NCBI RefSeq assembly: GCF_003885045.1
Contig: NZ_RHJS01000002.1
Location: forward strand, 1,736,001-1,800,000
Length of the DNA stretch: 64,000 nucleotides
DNA from: Schaedlerella arabinosiphila
GTDB lineage: Bacteria > Bacillota > Clostridia > Lachnospirales > Lachnospiraceae
Direction: 5' to 3'
The position numbers were made by a program, and so were the translations under genes. Positions 43,749-52,857 of this stretch are shown here, piece by piece. Below the pieces are notes generated by a model. It saw only the letters and a list, made by a program, of their open reading frames with translations, was not told the DNA's origin and ran no database searches. Within the stretch, counting starts at the first letter, position 1. Each line of letters begins with the position of its first letter.

Positions 43749-45059
43749 ATGATTTGGGCAAAAGAAGAGACGCTGCCCAGAGCGGAGATCGAGAAGATCC
43801 AGCTTGAGAAATTAAGGCAGACGGCGGCATACATCTATGAACGGGTGGAGCCTTACCAGCAGAAGATGGACAGGGCAGGGGTGAAGCCGGGAGATATCCG
43901 GACACTGGATGATCTGAAAAAGCTTCCATTTACATATAAGTCGGAATTTAAGGACAACTATCCCTTCGGCCTGTTTGCGGTGGACCAGAAGGACCTGGTG
44001 CGCTACCATGCCAGCTCCGGCACCACCGGAAAGCCTACGGTGGTAGGCTATACGAGACATGACCTGGACGTATGGCTCAACAACGTAGCCAGGATCGCCT
44101 GCATGGGCGGCGCCACGGCGGAGGATGTGGCCCAGATCTCCTTCGGCTACGGCACCTTTACCGGGGCGCTGGGGCTTCACGGCGGCCTGGAGAAGATCGG
44201 GGCATCGGTGATCCCCATGTCCTCGGGAAATACCAACAAGCAGATCATGTTCCTGCAGGATCTGGGTGTCACCCTTCTGGTGGCCACCCCCTCCTATGCG
44301 CTGCACTTAGGGGAGCAGATCCGGGAGCGGGGGCTGGACCCGAAGAAGGACTTGAAGCTCCACATCGGGCTTTTCGGCGGGGAAGGCATGACCGAACCCA
44401 TGCGGGAGGAGATGCACAAGGTCTGGGGCGACCAGTTTGTCTGCACCCAGAATTACGGCATGAGCGAGCTCTGCGGACCGGGCGTATCCGGAGAGTGTAC
44501 GGAGCTCTGCGGTATGCACATCAACGAAGACTGGTTCATCCCGGAGATCATTGATCCCAAGACGGAAGAAGTGCTGCCGCCGGGCGAACACGGGGAGCTG
44601 GTTGTGACCTGCCTGGGAAAAGAAGCCCTTCCGCTGATCCGCTACCGCACCGGAGACCTGACAAGATTGATGTACGAGCCCTGCAAGTGTGGAAGAACCA
44701 CCTGCCGGATGGAAAACCTTTCCGGACGGGCGGACGATATGCTTGTCATCCGGGGCGTCAACGTATTCCCCACACAGATCGAGGAGGTACTGTTCAAGAT
44801 CGCGGAGATCGGGCCTCACTATGAGATCCTGGTGGAGAGAAAGAACCGCCTGGATGTGATGACCATTACGGTGGAACTCATCGACGACCGCCTGCTGGAC
44901 AGCTATGCACTTTTAAGCGAACTGGAAAAACGGATCAGATCCGCGTTGAAGGCACAGCTCGGACTTGCCACCCAGATCAGGCTGGTGGCGCCCAATTCCC
45001 TGCAGCGGTTTGAGGGCAAGGCAAAACGGGTCACAGATTTACGAAAGGATGGACTGTAA
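43749..45059 (+). CDS. paaK: Phenylacetate-CoA ligase (aryl-CoA ligase)
   Basis: The 436-residue adenylate-forming enzyme has the AMP-binding motif SSGTTGKPT at 89-97, the core NYGMSELCGPGVSGEC and the C-terminal SGRADDMLVIRGVNVFPTQIEE of the PaaK family. Next to an indolepyruvate oxidoreductase it probably works in reverse, making ATP and an arylacetate from the aryl-acetyl-CoA produced by IorAB. It is the first gene of a six-gene operon; iorA starts three bases after its stop. Confidence 0.94.
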   Translation: MIWAKEETLPRAEIEKIQLEKLRQTAAYIYERVEPYQQKMDRAGVKPGDIRTLDDLKKLPFTYKSEFKDNYPFGLFAVDQKDLVRYHASSGTTGKPTVVGYTRHDLDVWLNNVARIACMGGATAEDVAQISFGYGTFTGALGLHGGLEKIGASVIPMSSGNTNKQIMFLQDLGVTLLVATPSYALHLGEQIRERGLDPKKDLKLHIGLFGGEGMTEPMREEMHKVWGDQFVCTQNYGMSELCGPGVSGECTELCGMHINEDWFIPEIIDPKTEEVLPPGEHGELVVTCLGKEALPLIRYRTGDLTRLMYEPCKCGRTTCRMENLSGRADDMLVIRGVNVFPTQIEEVLFKIAEIGPHYEILVERKNRLDVMTITVELIDDRLLDSYALLSELEKRIRSALKAQLGLATQIRLVAPNSLQRFEGKAKRVTDLRKDGL

Positions 45060-45062
45060 AAT

Positions 45063-46808
45063 ATGGCAGATAAAGTACTGATGCTGGGAAACGAAGCGAT
45101 CGCCCGGGGGGCCTATGAGGCGGGAGTCAAGGTAAGCTCCGCCTATCCCGGAACCCCAAGCACGGAGATCAGCGAATTTCTCGTACAATACAAGGACGAT
45201 ATCTATGAAGAATGGGCACCCAATGAAAAGGTGGCCGCGGAAGTGGCCGTAGGCGCCAGCATCGCAGGGGTGCGTTCCATGGCCTGCATGAAGCACGTAG
45301 GACTGAATGTGGCGGCAGACCCGCTGTATTCTGTCTCTTATATGGGCGTCAACGGCGGTCTGGTGCTGGTTGTGGCCGACGATCCCGGGCTCTACAGCTC
45401 CCAGAACGAGCAGGACACCCGGATGGTGGCAAGAGCAGCCCAGATTCCGGTCATTGAGCCCTCCGACAGCGCGGAGGCAAAGGATTTTTTCAAGGCTGCG
45501 TTTGAACTCAGCGAACAATTCGACCGTCCCTTTATCTTCCGGACCACCACCAGGCTGGCCCACTCCCAGGGGCTGGTGGAGCTGTGTGGCCGTACAGAGC
45601 CGGAGGACAAGCCCTATGAAAAAAATATCCGCAAGCATGTGATGATGCCGGGAAACGCCAAATTCCGCCACGTGGAGATTGAGAAGCGAAACAAAGAACT
45701 TGCGGAAGAAGCAAATACATTGCCCATCAACCGGGTAGAGATGCAGGACACGAAGATCGGCGTGATCACCAGCGGAATCCCCTACCAGTATGTCAAGGAA
45801 GCGCTGCCGGAGGCGTCCGTCTTAAAGCTGGGGATGGTGAACCCCCTTCCTCGGAAGCTGATCGAAGAATTTGCCTCCAAAGTTGAGACTTTATATATTG
45901 TAGAAGAGCTGGATCCGGTGATCGAAGAACAGGTGAAGTCCTGGGGAATCCGCGCGGTCGGCAAGGAGATCCTGACCGTACAGGGCGAGTACAGCGCCAA
46001 CATGCTGCGCAGGGCCATCCTCAAGGAGGAACCAAAGACGAAAGCGCCCGCAGAGGCACCCCAGCGTCCCCCGATCCTCTGTCCCGGATGCCCCCACCGC
46101 AGTGTCTACCATGTGCTCAATAAGCTGAATATGCACGCCGCGGGAGACATCGGCTGCTATACCTTGGGAGCGGTGGCGCCTTTAAGCGTGGTAGATACGA
46201 CTATGTGCATGGGCTCCAGCATTTCCACGCTGCACGGCATGGAGAAGGCCAAAGGAAAAGAGTATGTCAAGAACTGGGTGGCAGTGATCGGTGATTCCAC
46301 CTTTTTACATACCGGTGTAAATTCCCTGATGAACATGGTATACAATCATGCAACCGGGACGGTGATGATTCTGGACAATTCCACCACCGGCATGACCGGG
46401 CACCAGGATCATGCGGCCACCGGAAAAACCCTTCAGGGAGATCCTGCCCATGCCATTGATATCCCTGCATTGTGTCAGGCGGTAGGTGTGAAGCATGTGG
46501 TGACCGTCAACGCGTTTGACATCGGGCTTCTGGAAAAGACGGTCAAAGAAGAAACCGCCAGGGATGAGTTATCGGTCATCATTACGAAATCTCCCTGCGT
46601 GCTCCTGGATAAATCAAAGAAGCCGCTGTATACGGTGCATTCCGATGCATGCAAGAAGTGCGGGATGTGCATGAAGCCCGGATGTCCTGCCATGACAAAG
46701 GCAGAGGACGGTACCGTACGGATTGATGATACCATGTGTACCGGATGCGGGCTGTGCGCCGATCTGTGCAAATTCGGCGCCATAGAACTGGTAAAGGCAG
46801 GTGAATAG
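45063..46808 (+). CDS. iorA: Indolepyruvate:ferredoxin oxidoreductase, alpha subunit
   Basis: The 581-residue subunit has the pyruvate-oxidoreductase core (SSAYPGTPSTEISEFL, SMACMKHVGLNVAADPL), the thiamine-diphosphate binding part (CPGCPHRSVYH, GDSTFLHTGVNSL, DNSTTGMTGHQDH) and two C-terminal [4Fe-4S] clusters (CKKCGMCMKPGCP, CTGCGLCADLC). With IorB it decarboxylates aryl-pyruvates to aryl-acetyl-CoA and reduces ferredoxin, the oxidative branch of aromatic amino-acid fermentation. Three bases separate it from iorB. Confidence 0.96.
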   Translation: MADKVLMLGNEAIARGAYEAGVKVSSAYPGTPSTEISEFLVQYKDDIYEEWAPNEKVAAEVAVGASIAGVRSMACMKHVGLNVAADPLYSVSYMGVNGGLVLVVADDPGLYSSQNEQDTRMVARAAQIPVIEPSDSAEAKDFFKAAFELSEQFDRPFIFRTTTRLAHSQGLVELCGRTEPEDKPYEKNIRKHVMMPGNAKFRHVEIEKRNKELAEEANTLPINRVEMQDTKIGVITSGIPYQYVKEALPEASVLKLGMVNPLPRKLIEEFASKVETLYIVEELDPVIEEQVKSWGIRAVGKEILTVQGEYSANMLRRAILKEEPKTKAPAEAPQRPPILCPGCPHRSVYHVLNKLNMHAAGDIGCYTLGAVAPLSVVDTTMCMGSSISTLHGMEKAKGKEYVKNWVAVIGDSTFLHTGVNSLMNMVYNHATGTVMILDNSTTGMTGHQDHAATGKTLQGDPAHAIDIPALCQAVGVKHVVTVNAFDIGLLEKTVKEETARDELSVIITKSPCVLLDKSKKPLYTVHSDACKKCGMCMKPGCPAMTKAEDGTVRIDDTMCTGCGLCADLCKFGAIELVKAGE

Positions 46809-46811
46809 AGA

Positions 46812-47381
46812 ATGGCAGTAAAAAATATCATGATCGTAGGCGTAGGCGGACAGGGAACCCTGCTTACCAGCCGTATCTTAGGAAATCTGACCATTGCGGG
46901 AGGCTTTGACGTGAAGCTCTCCGAGGTTCACGGAATGGCCCAGCGGGGCGGCAGCGTAGTGACCTTCGTGCGCTACGGGGAAAAAGTGGCGGAGCCCATC
47001 GTGGAGGAAGGGCAGGCGGACGTGATCATCGCGTTTGAACGCCTGGAAGCGCTCAGGTACGCGCATTTTCTGAAAAAAGACGGGGTTCTGATCGTCAACG
47101 ACTGGCGGATTGATCCCATGCCGGTGGTGATCGGGGCGGCAGAATATCCGGAGCATATCCTGGAAAACCTGGAAAAAGAGCACAAGGTCTACAAGGTCAA
47201 CGCCACGGAGGAGTCCAGGAAGCTGGGAAATCCCAGGGTATTCAACCTGATCGTTCTGGGGATCGCGGCGCAGCACATGGATTTTTCAAAGGAGCAGTGG
47301 TATGAGGTGATCGAAAAGACCGTTCCGCCCAAGACCATTGAGATCAATAAAAAAGCATTTGATGTGGGATATACACTCTAA
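46812..47381 (+). CDS. iorB: Indolepyruvate:ferredoxin oxidoreductase, beta subunit
   Basis: This 189-residue gamma-type pyruvate oxidoreductase domain starts MAVKNIMIVGVGGQGTLLTSRILG and has VKLSEVHGMAQRGGSVVTFVRYG, the usual IorB signature. It completes the IorAB heterodimer. The length is typical. It lies between iorA and the first ACT gene within the operon. Confidence 0.95.
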   Translation: MAVKNIMIVGVGGQGTLLTSRILGNLTIAGGFDVKLSEVHGMAQRGGSVVTFVRYGEKVAEPIVEEGQADVIIAFERLEALRYAHFLKKDGVLIVNDWRIDPMPVVIGAAEYPEHILENLEKEHKVYKVNATEESRKLGNPRVFNLIVLGIAAQHMDFSKEQWYEVIEKTVPPKTIEINKKAFDVGYTL

Positions 47382-47404
47382 GATAAAAGGCAGGTGAAAC
47401 GAGA

Positions 47405-47821
47405 ATGAAACAGATATCGGTTTTTGTGGAAAACCAGCCGGGAAGCCTGATGCGGGTCACCAACGCGCTTACGGAGGCGAAGATCAACATCCGCGCGGTT
47501 TCTTCCTTTGATGCGCCCGAGTTCGGCATCCTCCGTCTGGTCGTGGACCAGCCGGTTCAGGCCAAGGACTACTTAACCTCCAAAGGGTTTGTGGTACGGG
47601 TGCAGGATGTCATCGGCGCGGAGTTAAAGGATGAGAAAGGCAATCTGAACCAGATGCTGAAGATCCTGGCTGACGGGGAGATCAGCATCGGCTACATTTA
47701 TTCCTTTGTGATCCGGGAGAACCGGGCGCCGGTCATGGTCCTCCATTCGGACGACAACGAGAAGGCACGGGCCGTATTGAAGGAAGCGGGGATCACGCTT
47801 GTGGACGATGAAGAACTATAA
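47405..47821 (+). CDS. Tandem ACT-domain protein
   Basis: The 138-residue protein consists of two ACT modules: KQISVFVENQPGSLMRVTNAL at the start and SIGYIYSFVIRENRAPVMVLHSD in the second half. ACT domains bind amino acids. Located between iorB and the second ligase gene, it may sense an aromatic amino acid or its 2-oxoacid and regulate the pathway enzymes; this is inference. AGGTGAAACGAG precedes the ATG. Confidence 0.88.
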   Translation: MKQISVFVENQPGSLMRVTNALTEAKINIRAVSSFDAPEFGILRLVVDQPVQAKDYLTSKGFVVRVQDVIGAELKDEKGNLNQMLKILADGEISIGYIYSFVIRENRAPVMVLHSDDNEKARAVLKEAGITLVDDEEL

Positions 47822-47842
47822 TAATAAAGGAGCGAAGATGAG

Positions 47843-49174
47843 ATGGCAGGAATTGCTTTAGAGAACTGGGTGGAACGGATCAGAGACCCGAAGATGGAAT
47901 GCATGAGCAGGGATGAGATGGCTTCCCTGCAGAGTGAACGTCTGGTCAAGGTGGTAAAGAACGTCTATGAGCATGTGGAGTTTTACCATAACAAAATGAA
48001 AGATCTGGGGGTAGAGCCTGGAGATATCAAGGGGATCGAAGATATCGGCAAGCTTCCCTTTACGACAAAGGAGGACCTGCGGGAGAATTACCCCTTCGGA
48101 CTGCTTGCGGTTCCCAAGCGCGACGTGGCCCGTGTACAGGGGACATCCGGAACAACCGGGAAGCTGACGGTCGTGCCCTATACCCAGAATGATGCGGACC
48201 TGTGGGGAGAATGTGTGGCCAGGTGTCTGACCATGGCCGGATTGACGGCGGATGATATCATCCATGTCTGCTATGGATACGGACTGTTTACCGGAGGACT
48301 TGGACTGGATTTCGGCGCAAAGGCGCTGGGAGCCATGGCGCTTCCGATGTCCGCGGGAAATACCAAGCGCCAGATGATGGTCATGGAAGACCTGGGAGCT
48401 ACCGCATTTGCCTGTACGCCGTCCTATGCGCTGTACCTGGCGGAATCCATGCAGGAGGCAGGCGTGGTAGACCATATGAACCTGAAGGCCGGAATCCACG
48501 GAGCAGAGCCGTGGACCGATGAGATGCGCAAAAAGATCGAGGGCATTTTACATATCAACTGCTTCGATATCTACGGTCTGTGCGAGATTCTCGGACCGGG
48601 CGTGGCGCAGGACTGCATCCACCACAAGGGGCTTCATATCCATCATGACTATTTCTATCCGGAGGTACTCAATCCGGCGACCCATGCGCCGTGTGCCGAC
48701 GGGGAGACCGGAGAGCTTGTATTTACCACGCTGACCAAGGAAGCCATGCCCCTGTTGCGGTATCGGACCAAGGATCTGACCAGCATCACCTATGAGACCT
48801 GCGAGTGCGGAAGAAAGACACCAAGAATCTCCAAGTTCACGGGACGTACCGACGACATGAAGGTGATCCGCGGCGTCAACGTATTCCCGACGCAGGTTGA
48901 GACCGCGCTGCTGAGCCTGGGCGGAGCCGTTGCGAACCATTATATGCTCATCGTGGATCGCGTGAACAACATGGATGTATTGACCGTTATGGTGGAAGTG
49001 GACGAGAGCATGTTCTCCGACGAGATCAGGAAGCTGGACGCGCTCAGGGACAAGATCGGCGGAGTCCTCAAGCAGGCGCTGGGCGTATCGGTGCGGGTAA
49101 AGCTGGTAGAGCCCAAGACCATTCAGAGAAGCGAAGGAAAGGCCGTTCGTGTCATTGACAACCGGACGATGTAA
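47843..49174 (+). CDS. Second phenylacetate-CoA ligase-type enzyme
   Basis: The 443-residue PaaK-family protein has TSGTTGKLT at 101-109, DIYGLCEILGPGVAQDC and TGRTDDMKVIRGVNVFPTQVE. It is clearly paralogous to the product of 43749-45059 but diverged, with a 12-residue longer N-terminus. It may handle a different aryl or branched acid. An ACT gene follows it, as one follows the first set, so the operon looks like two ligase-ACT units around iorAB. Confidence 0.93.
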   Translation: MAGIALENWVERIRDPKMECMSRDEMASLQSERLVKVVKNVYEHVEFYHNKMKDLGVEPGDIKGIEDIGKLPFTTKEDLRENYPFGLLAVPKRDVARVQGTSGTTGKLTVVPYTQNDADLWGECVARCLTMAGLTADDIIHVCYGYGLFTGGLGLDFGAKALGAMALPMSAGNTKRQMMVMEDLGATAFACTPSYALYLAESMQEAGVVDHMNLKAGIHGAEPWTDEMRKKIEGILHINCFDIYGLCEILGPGVAQDCIHHKGLHIHHDYFYPEVLNPATHAPCADGETGELVFTTLTKEAMPLLRYRTKDLTSITYETCECGRKTPRISKFTGRTDDMKVIRGVNVFPTQVETALLSLGGAVANHYMLIVDRVNNMDVLTVMVEVDESMFSDEIRKLDALRDKIGGVLKQALGVSVRVKLVEPKTIQRSEGKAVRVIDNRTM

Positions 49175-49181
49175 GAGGAAG

Positions 49182-49265
49182 TTACACCGCCACTAAGCTC
49201 GAAAATACCTCACTAAGTGGGCGGGTAATTATAACTCGTATGTAAGCGCCTAAAAAACAGGCGCT
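49182..49265 (+). repeat. Paired hairpins between the second ligase and ACT genes
   Basis: The first stem (TTAC plus CCGCCAC at 49182-49193 with 49217-49228, bulged) encloses two CACTAAG repeats. A second stem AGCGCCT/AGGCGCT (49245-49251 with 49259-49265) has an A-rich loop. No U tract follows, so these are more likely RNA-processing or stability elements within the operon than terminators. Confidence 0.5.
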
Positions 49266-49292
49266 AAATACTCATAATAGGAGGGAAGCGCT

Positions 49293-49736
49293 GTGGGAAT
49301 TACGATTCAACAGTTATCAGTTTTTTTGGAAAACAGGGAAGGACGTCTGGACGAGGTGCTGGCGGCCCTTGGAAATAACGATGTCAATATCGTGGCGCTG
49401 AGCCTGGCGGATACGTCGGATTACGGCATGCTGCGGATGATTGTATCCGACCCAAACAAAGGGCGGGCCGTGCTCAAGGAAAACGGGATCACCGCCATGC
49501 TGACCGATGTGGTGGCGCTGCGGGTGCCCCACGAGAGCGGGTCGCTTGCCAAGGCCATGCACGCCATCGTGGAAGGGGAAGTGAACGTGGAATATATGTA
49601 TGCTTTCGCAAACGGCGCGGACGCCTCAGCCGTCCTGAAATGCGACGACCCGGGCAAGGTCGTGGATATCCTGCGGGGCAGCGGCTTTGACGTCTGGGAG
49701 GCGTCGGAGGCTTATGTATCGAATATCAGGCAATGA
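49293..49736 (+). CDS. Tandem ACT-domain protein
   Basis: The 147-residue protein has two ACT modules (ITIQQLSVFLENREGRLDEVLAALG; VNVEYMYAFANGADASAVLKCDD), paralogous to 47405-47821. It starts with GTG behind GGAGGGAAGC. It is the last gene of the aromatic 2-oxoacid operon and is followed by a terminator. A ligand-sensing role for the pathway is inferred from position only. Confidence 0.87.
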   Translation: MGITIQQLSVFLENREGRLDEVLAALGNNDVNIVALSLADTSDYGMLRMIVSDPNKGRAVLKENGITAMLTDVVALRVPHESGSLAKAMHAIVEGEVNVEYMYAFANGADASAVLKCDDPGKVVDILRGSGFDVWEASEAYVSNIRQ

Positions 49737-49748
49737 TGTTTTACAGAA

Positions 49749-49777
49749 GAGCGGACCGCAGATCGGCCCGCTCTTTT
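49749..49777 (+). terminator. Terminator of the paaK-ior operon
   Basis: AAGAGCGG (49749-49756) pairs with CCGCTCTT (49770-49777), continuing into TTTACTT, 12 bases after the last ACT gene. Confidence 0.75.
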
Positions 49778-49843
49778 ACTTATAGGAAACTTCGTCTCCT
49801 GCAAAACAAAAAACCTTGGGGGAACCGCACTGCGGTTTTTCAA

Positions 49844-49879
49844 GGAAAAAGAACCGGAATCAAATCCGGTTCTTTTTCC
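49844..49879. terminator. Symmetrical hairpin, probable bidirectional terminator
   Basis: A perfect 15-bp stem (49844-49858 with 49865-49879) has A5 in one arm and T5 in the other and a six-base loop. An additional ACCGCA-C-TGCGGT hairpin with TTTTT (about 49823-49840) lies just before it. It separates the ior operon from the convergent cold-shock gene. Confidence 0.8.
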
Positions 49880-49958
49880 TAATCACATTTTCTGTATTGC
49901 TTTTAAAATATTAATTCCAGGCTAATTTATATATTAAAAGGTACAATCGAAATTCTGA

Positions 49959-50156
49959 TTAAAGTTTTACTACGTTTGTTGCTTGAGGTCCCTTTGCGCC
50001 TTCTGTCACTTCAAACTCGACAGACTGGCCTTCTTCTAAGGATTTGAACCCATCTGTAACAATCCCTGAATAATGTACAAAAACATCGTTCCCCTCAGAG
50101 TCAGAGATGAATCCATAACCTTTTTGGTTGTTAAACCATTTTACTGTACCTGTCAT
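49959..50156 (-). CDS. Cold-shock domain protein (CspA family)
   Basis: The 65-residue protein [22 protein letters not shown]... contains both RNA-binding motifs (KGYGFI and DVFVHY) of the cold-shock domain. It binds single-stranded RNA and acts as an RNA chaperone. The ATG at 50156 follows GGAGGGC. Its leader starts with a 9-bp hairpin. Confidence 0.95.
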   Translation of the reverse strand: MTGTVKWFNNQKGYGFISDSEGNDVFVHYSGIVTDGFKSLEEGQSVEFEVTEGAKGPQATNVVKL

Positions 50157-50194
50157 TGTGTTGCCCTCCATATAATGAAAGTAATATTGTGTCT

Positions 50195-50258
50195 GTATTA
50201 TTGCTAATGGAAATCAATAATACTTACATAACATAGCATATTTGGCAGTGAAAGTCAA
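50195..50258 (-). promoter_or_regulatory. Promoter and leader hairpin of the cold-shock gene
   Basis: On the minus strand TTGACT (50253-50258), 17 bases, TATGTT (50230-50235). Just downstream, GTATTATTG and CAATAATAC (50215-50223 and 50195-50203) form a perfect 9-bp hairpin at the 5' end of the transcript, a plausible temperature-sensitive or stabilising element. Confidence 0.55.
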
Positions 50259-50328
50259 TGAATTTCTGCGGATTCGCCCGATTTAAGCGGTTTTCTACGA
50301 ATGTCTACGTTATTTTACTGAAAAAACA

Positions 50329-51321
50329 CTACCCCATGAGCTGTAAAAGGATCTGAATGATCCAGAACAGGGAAAAAAGGGCCACACCCGCATTCAAAAA
50401 TGCGGCGGACATCAGCTTCCTTTTCGGCAGGGGAAGTTCTGCGGGCTTTAGCTTCATTTTCCGGAAATGGACGGCCAGACATACGATGCCGGTGATCAGA
50501 AATCCGAGCACGGCCAGGCTGTAGAGCCCGAACAGCATCAGCCCCGGGAGATGCTCTGAGACTACACCCATCAGCGCCCCCATATCCCCGGATGCGGAAA
50601 CTGCGATCAGTTCTTCATAGGCAGCGGATTTGAGCAGGAAGACGCTGGCTACGGAGCCTAAGAAATTCACCGCCATATGCATGCAGATGCTGTAGCGTAT
50701 CTTTCCGGTCTTTACATAGATAAATCCCCAGAATATTCCCAGCCCGAACGCATAGGCAAACTGGTTCAGATTGCCGTGGAACAGTCCGAAAAAAATTCCC
50801 GAAAAAAGGACGGCTGTTTTTTCACCGTATTTTACGGTACGGTCTATGAGCAGTTTGCGGAAAATCAGCTCCTCGAAGACAGGGGCGCAAAGTACCATGA
50901 TGACCAAAGCGGTCCAGGGACTGATGTCCGTCGCGATATCCACCAATGCGTTGTCCACAGGGGATCCCTTGACCATGCCGATGACAAAAGTCAGCCCCAA
51001 TCCTACAAGGTTCCCAAGGTACATAATGGCATAGCACATGAAAAACGCAGTCAGCCACTGCAGGAATGTTATGGGGTGCTTTTCCACGGAAACGGCCGGC
51101 ACCCGCCGGATCAGAAGCATCATCAGCGGCATGGAGATGAGATACATGGGAACGGTGCTGATGAGAAGCCAGACATCCGTATCATAGATCCCGGTGAGAG
51201 GAAGCCTTTCAATGAGGAAGACTTCGGCATACTGTACCCCGAATATGAGCAGTGTCCCGAAAAAGTACATCAGGCCCAGGCTGTTGAAGTGCCGCCGGAT
51301 TGGTTTTGTTTCAAATTCCAT
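50329..51321 (-). CDS. CPBP-family intramembrane glutamic endopeptidase
   Basis: The 330-residue protein has about eight hydrophobic helices and the CPBP (Abi) motifs FEELIFRKLL, FGLFHGN and CMHMAVNFLGS, whose Glu and His residues form the membrane-embedded active site. Homologues process prenylated proteins or are linked to bacteriocin self-protection. ATG 51321 lies 12 bases after AGAGG and 23 bases after the MATE gene, so they share a transcript. Confidence 0.9.
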   Translation of the reverse strand: MEFETKPIRRHFNSLGLMYFFGTLLIFGVQYAEVFLIERLPLTGIYDTDVWLLISTVPMYLISMPLMMLLIRRVPAVSVEKHPITFLQWLTAFFMCYAIMYLGNLVGLGLTFVIGMVKGSPVDNALVDIATDISPWTALVIMVLCAPVFEELIFRKLLIDRTVKYGEKTAVLFSGIFFGLFHGNLNQFAYAFGLGIFWGFIYVKTGKIRYSICMHMAVNFLGSVASVFLLKSAAYEELIAVSASGDMGALMGVVSEHLPGLMLFGLYSLAVLGFLITGIVCLAVHFRKMKLKPAELPLPKRKLMSAAFLNAGVALFSLFWIIQILLQLMG

Positions 51322-51344
51322 AAGTAATTGACCTCTTTTCTGTT

Positions 51345-52706
51345 TTAGATTGTTTGTTCTTCTTTTTTCAGTTCCGCGCTGACCTTCCGGTACAGGAATA
51401 CAGACAGCAAAAACGCAAAGACATCCGCCGCGGCCTGGGCCGACTGGATGCCTGCAAGCCCAAAAATCCTGGGAAGAATCCAAAGGATAGGGATAAAGAA
51501 CAGCCCCTGCCTGGCGGAGGCAAGCAGGGAAGCATAGAATGTCTTTCCCATGGTCTGGGTCATCATATTGTTCATCACGATCCAGCCGTTGAGCAAAAGC
51601 GTGGCGCACTGGAAGCGCACGGCCACCGTCCCGATACCGATGACCTCCGGGTCGTCCCGGAAGATCCCGATCAGATGTCCGGAAAGCAGAAAGCCGAGAA
51701 TCGCCAGGGCAAGCAGAAATACGGTAGAAACCTTCACACAGAACCAGAACGCCTCCCGGACCCGGCCGTATTTTTTCGCACCGTAGTTGAATCCGCAGAC
51801 CGGCTGGAAGCCCTGGCCGAACCCGATCAATGCGGAAATTGCGAACATGAAGATCCTGCTCACCACGGACATTGCGGCAATGGCCGCGTCGCCGTACGGA
51901 TTGGCGGCAATGTTTAAAGTCATGGCGGCAACGCTTCCTAACCCCTGTCGGAACAGGGACGGCAGTCCCCCTCCGGCGATCTCCCGGAAACGCTCCCGGT
52001 TCCAGCGGAGATTTTTCAGACGGATGGGGATGCATCCGGAAAAACGGACTCCGGCAAGGAGCAGGAAAAAGCTGATGAGCTGGCTGATCACGGTGGCAAG
52101 GGCCGCCCCGGAGATCCCCATCCCGAAGCCGAAGATCAGGATCGGGTCGAGCAGGATATTGAGAACTGCCCCGATGCCCACACCGATCATGGCGTAGAAT
52201 GCATTTCCCTGAAAACGGATCTGGTTATTGAGGACAAACTGGGCGGTCATCCAGGGCGCGCCCACAAGAATGATCCTGAGATATTCCCTGGTATAGGGCA
52301 GAATGGTGTCCGTGGAGCCAAGAATCCGGGACAGCGGCGTAAGAAACAAAAGGCCCAGTACCAGCACCAGAACGCCCAGGAACAGGCCGGAAAAAAATCC
52401 GGTGGCCGCAAGTTCGCCGGCCTCATCGTTCTTCTGAGCCCCCAGTTTCCTGGAGATGGAATTGCCGGAGCCGTGCCCGCAGAAAAATCCCAATGCCTGA
52501 ATGACCGCCATCACAGGGAAGGCGACCCCTACCGCGGCTGTGGCGCTGGTTCCGAGCCTGCCTACAAAAAAAGTGTCCGCCATATTGTAAAACGAGGTAA
52601 TCAGCATGCTGATGATCGTCGGTACCGCCAGCTTCCCGATCAGCCCGGGAATCGGTGCTTCGGTCATCATCCGGTATTTTTCATCCTGAGTCATGGTATA
52701 CTGCAA
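51345..52706 (-). CDS. MATE-family efflux transporter
   Basis: About 453 residues with twelve hydrophobic segments and MATE signatures SFYNMADTFFVGRLGTSA and GFGQGFQPVCGFNYGAK, the latter typical of the DinF/NorM-like clostridial type. It exports cationic compounds using Na+ or H+ gradients. The start is uncertain: TTG 52706 has GGGAG at 8 bases, ATG 52694 is farther away. The CPBP protease follows in the operon. Confidence 0.9.
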   Translation of the reverse strand: MQYTMTQDEKYRMMTEAPIPGLIGKLAVPTIISMLITSFYNMADTFFVGRLGTSATAAVGVAFPVMAVIQALGFFCGHGSGNSISRKLGAQKNDEAGELAATGFFSGLFLGVLVLVLGLLFLTPLSRILGSTDTILPYTREYLRIILVGAPWMTAQFVLNNQIRFQGNAFYAMIGVGIGAVLNILLDPILIFGFGMGISGAALATVISQLISFFLLLAGVRFSGCIPIRLKNLRWNRERFREIAGGGLPSLFRQGLGSVAAMTLNIAANPYGDAAIAAMSVVSRIFMFAISALIGFGQGFQPVCGFNYGAKKYGRVREAFWFCVKVSTVFLLALAILGFLLSGHLIGIFRDDPEVIGIGTVAVRFQCATLLLNGWIVMNNMMTQTMGKTFYASLLASARQGLFFIPILWILPRIFGLAGIQSAQAAADVFAFLLSVFLYRKVSAELKKEEQTI

Positions 52707-52857
52707 TGAAAGCACTCCCTTTCCTTGTATAGATATTCTGCAGATCTATCATACAGTTATAAATATTCTATCAAACTCTCCGAGTTCTGGCAACTGCCAG
52801 CTACTGTGAACAATAACACATATTAACAACCTCCGGAACCCTGTTTTTTTAAACCGC

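Noticed and set aside
51322..52035. Upstream extension of the CPBP protease frame
   Set aside because: The extension lies within the MATE gene in another frame, is Arg/Pro-rich and lacks similarity; the ATG at 51321 begins the family sequence.
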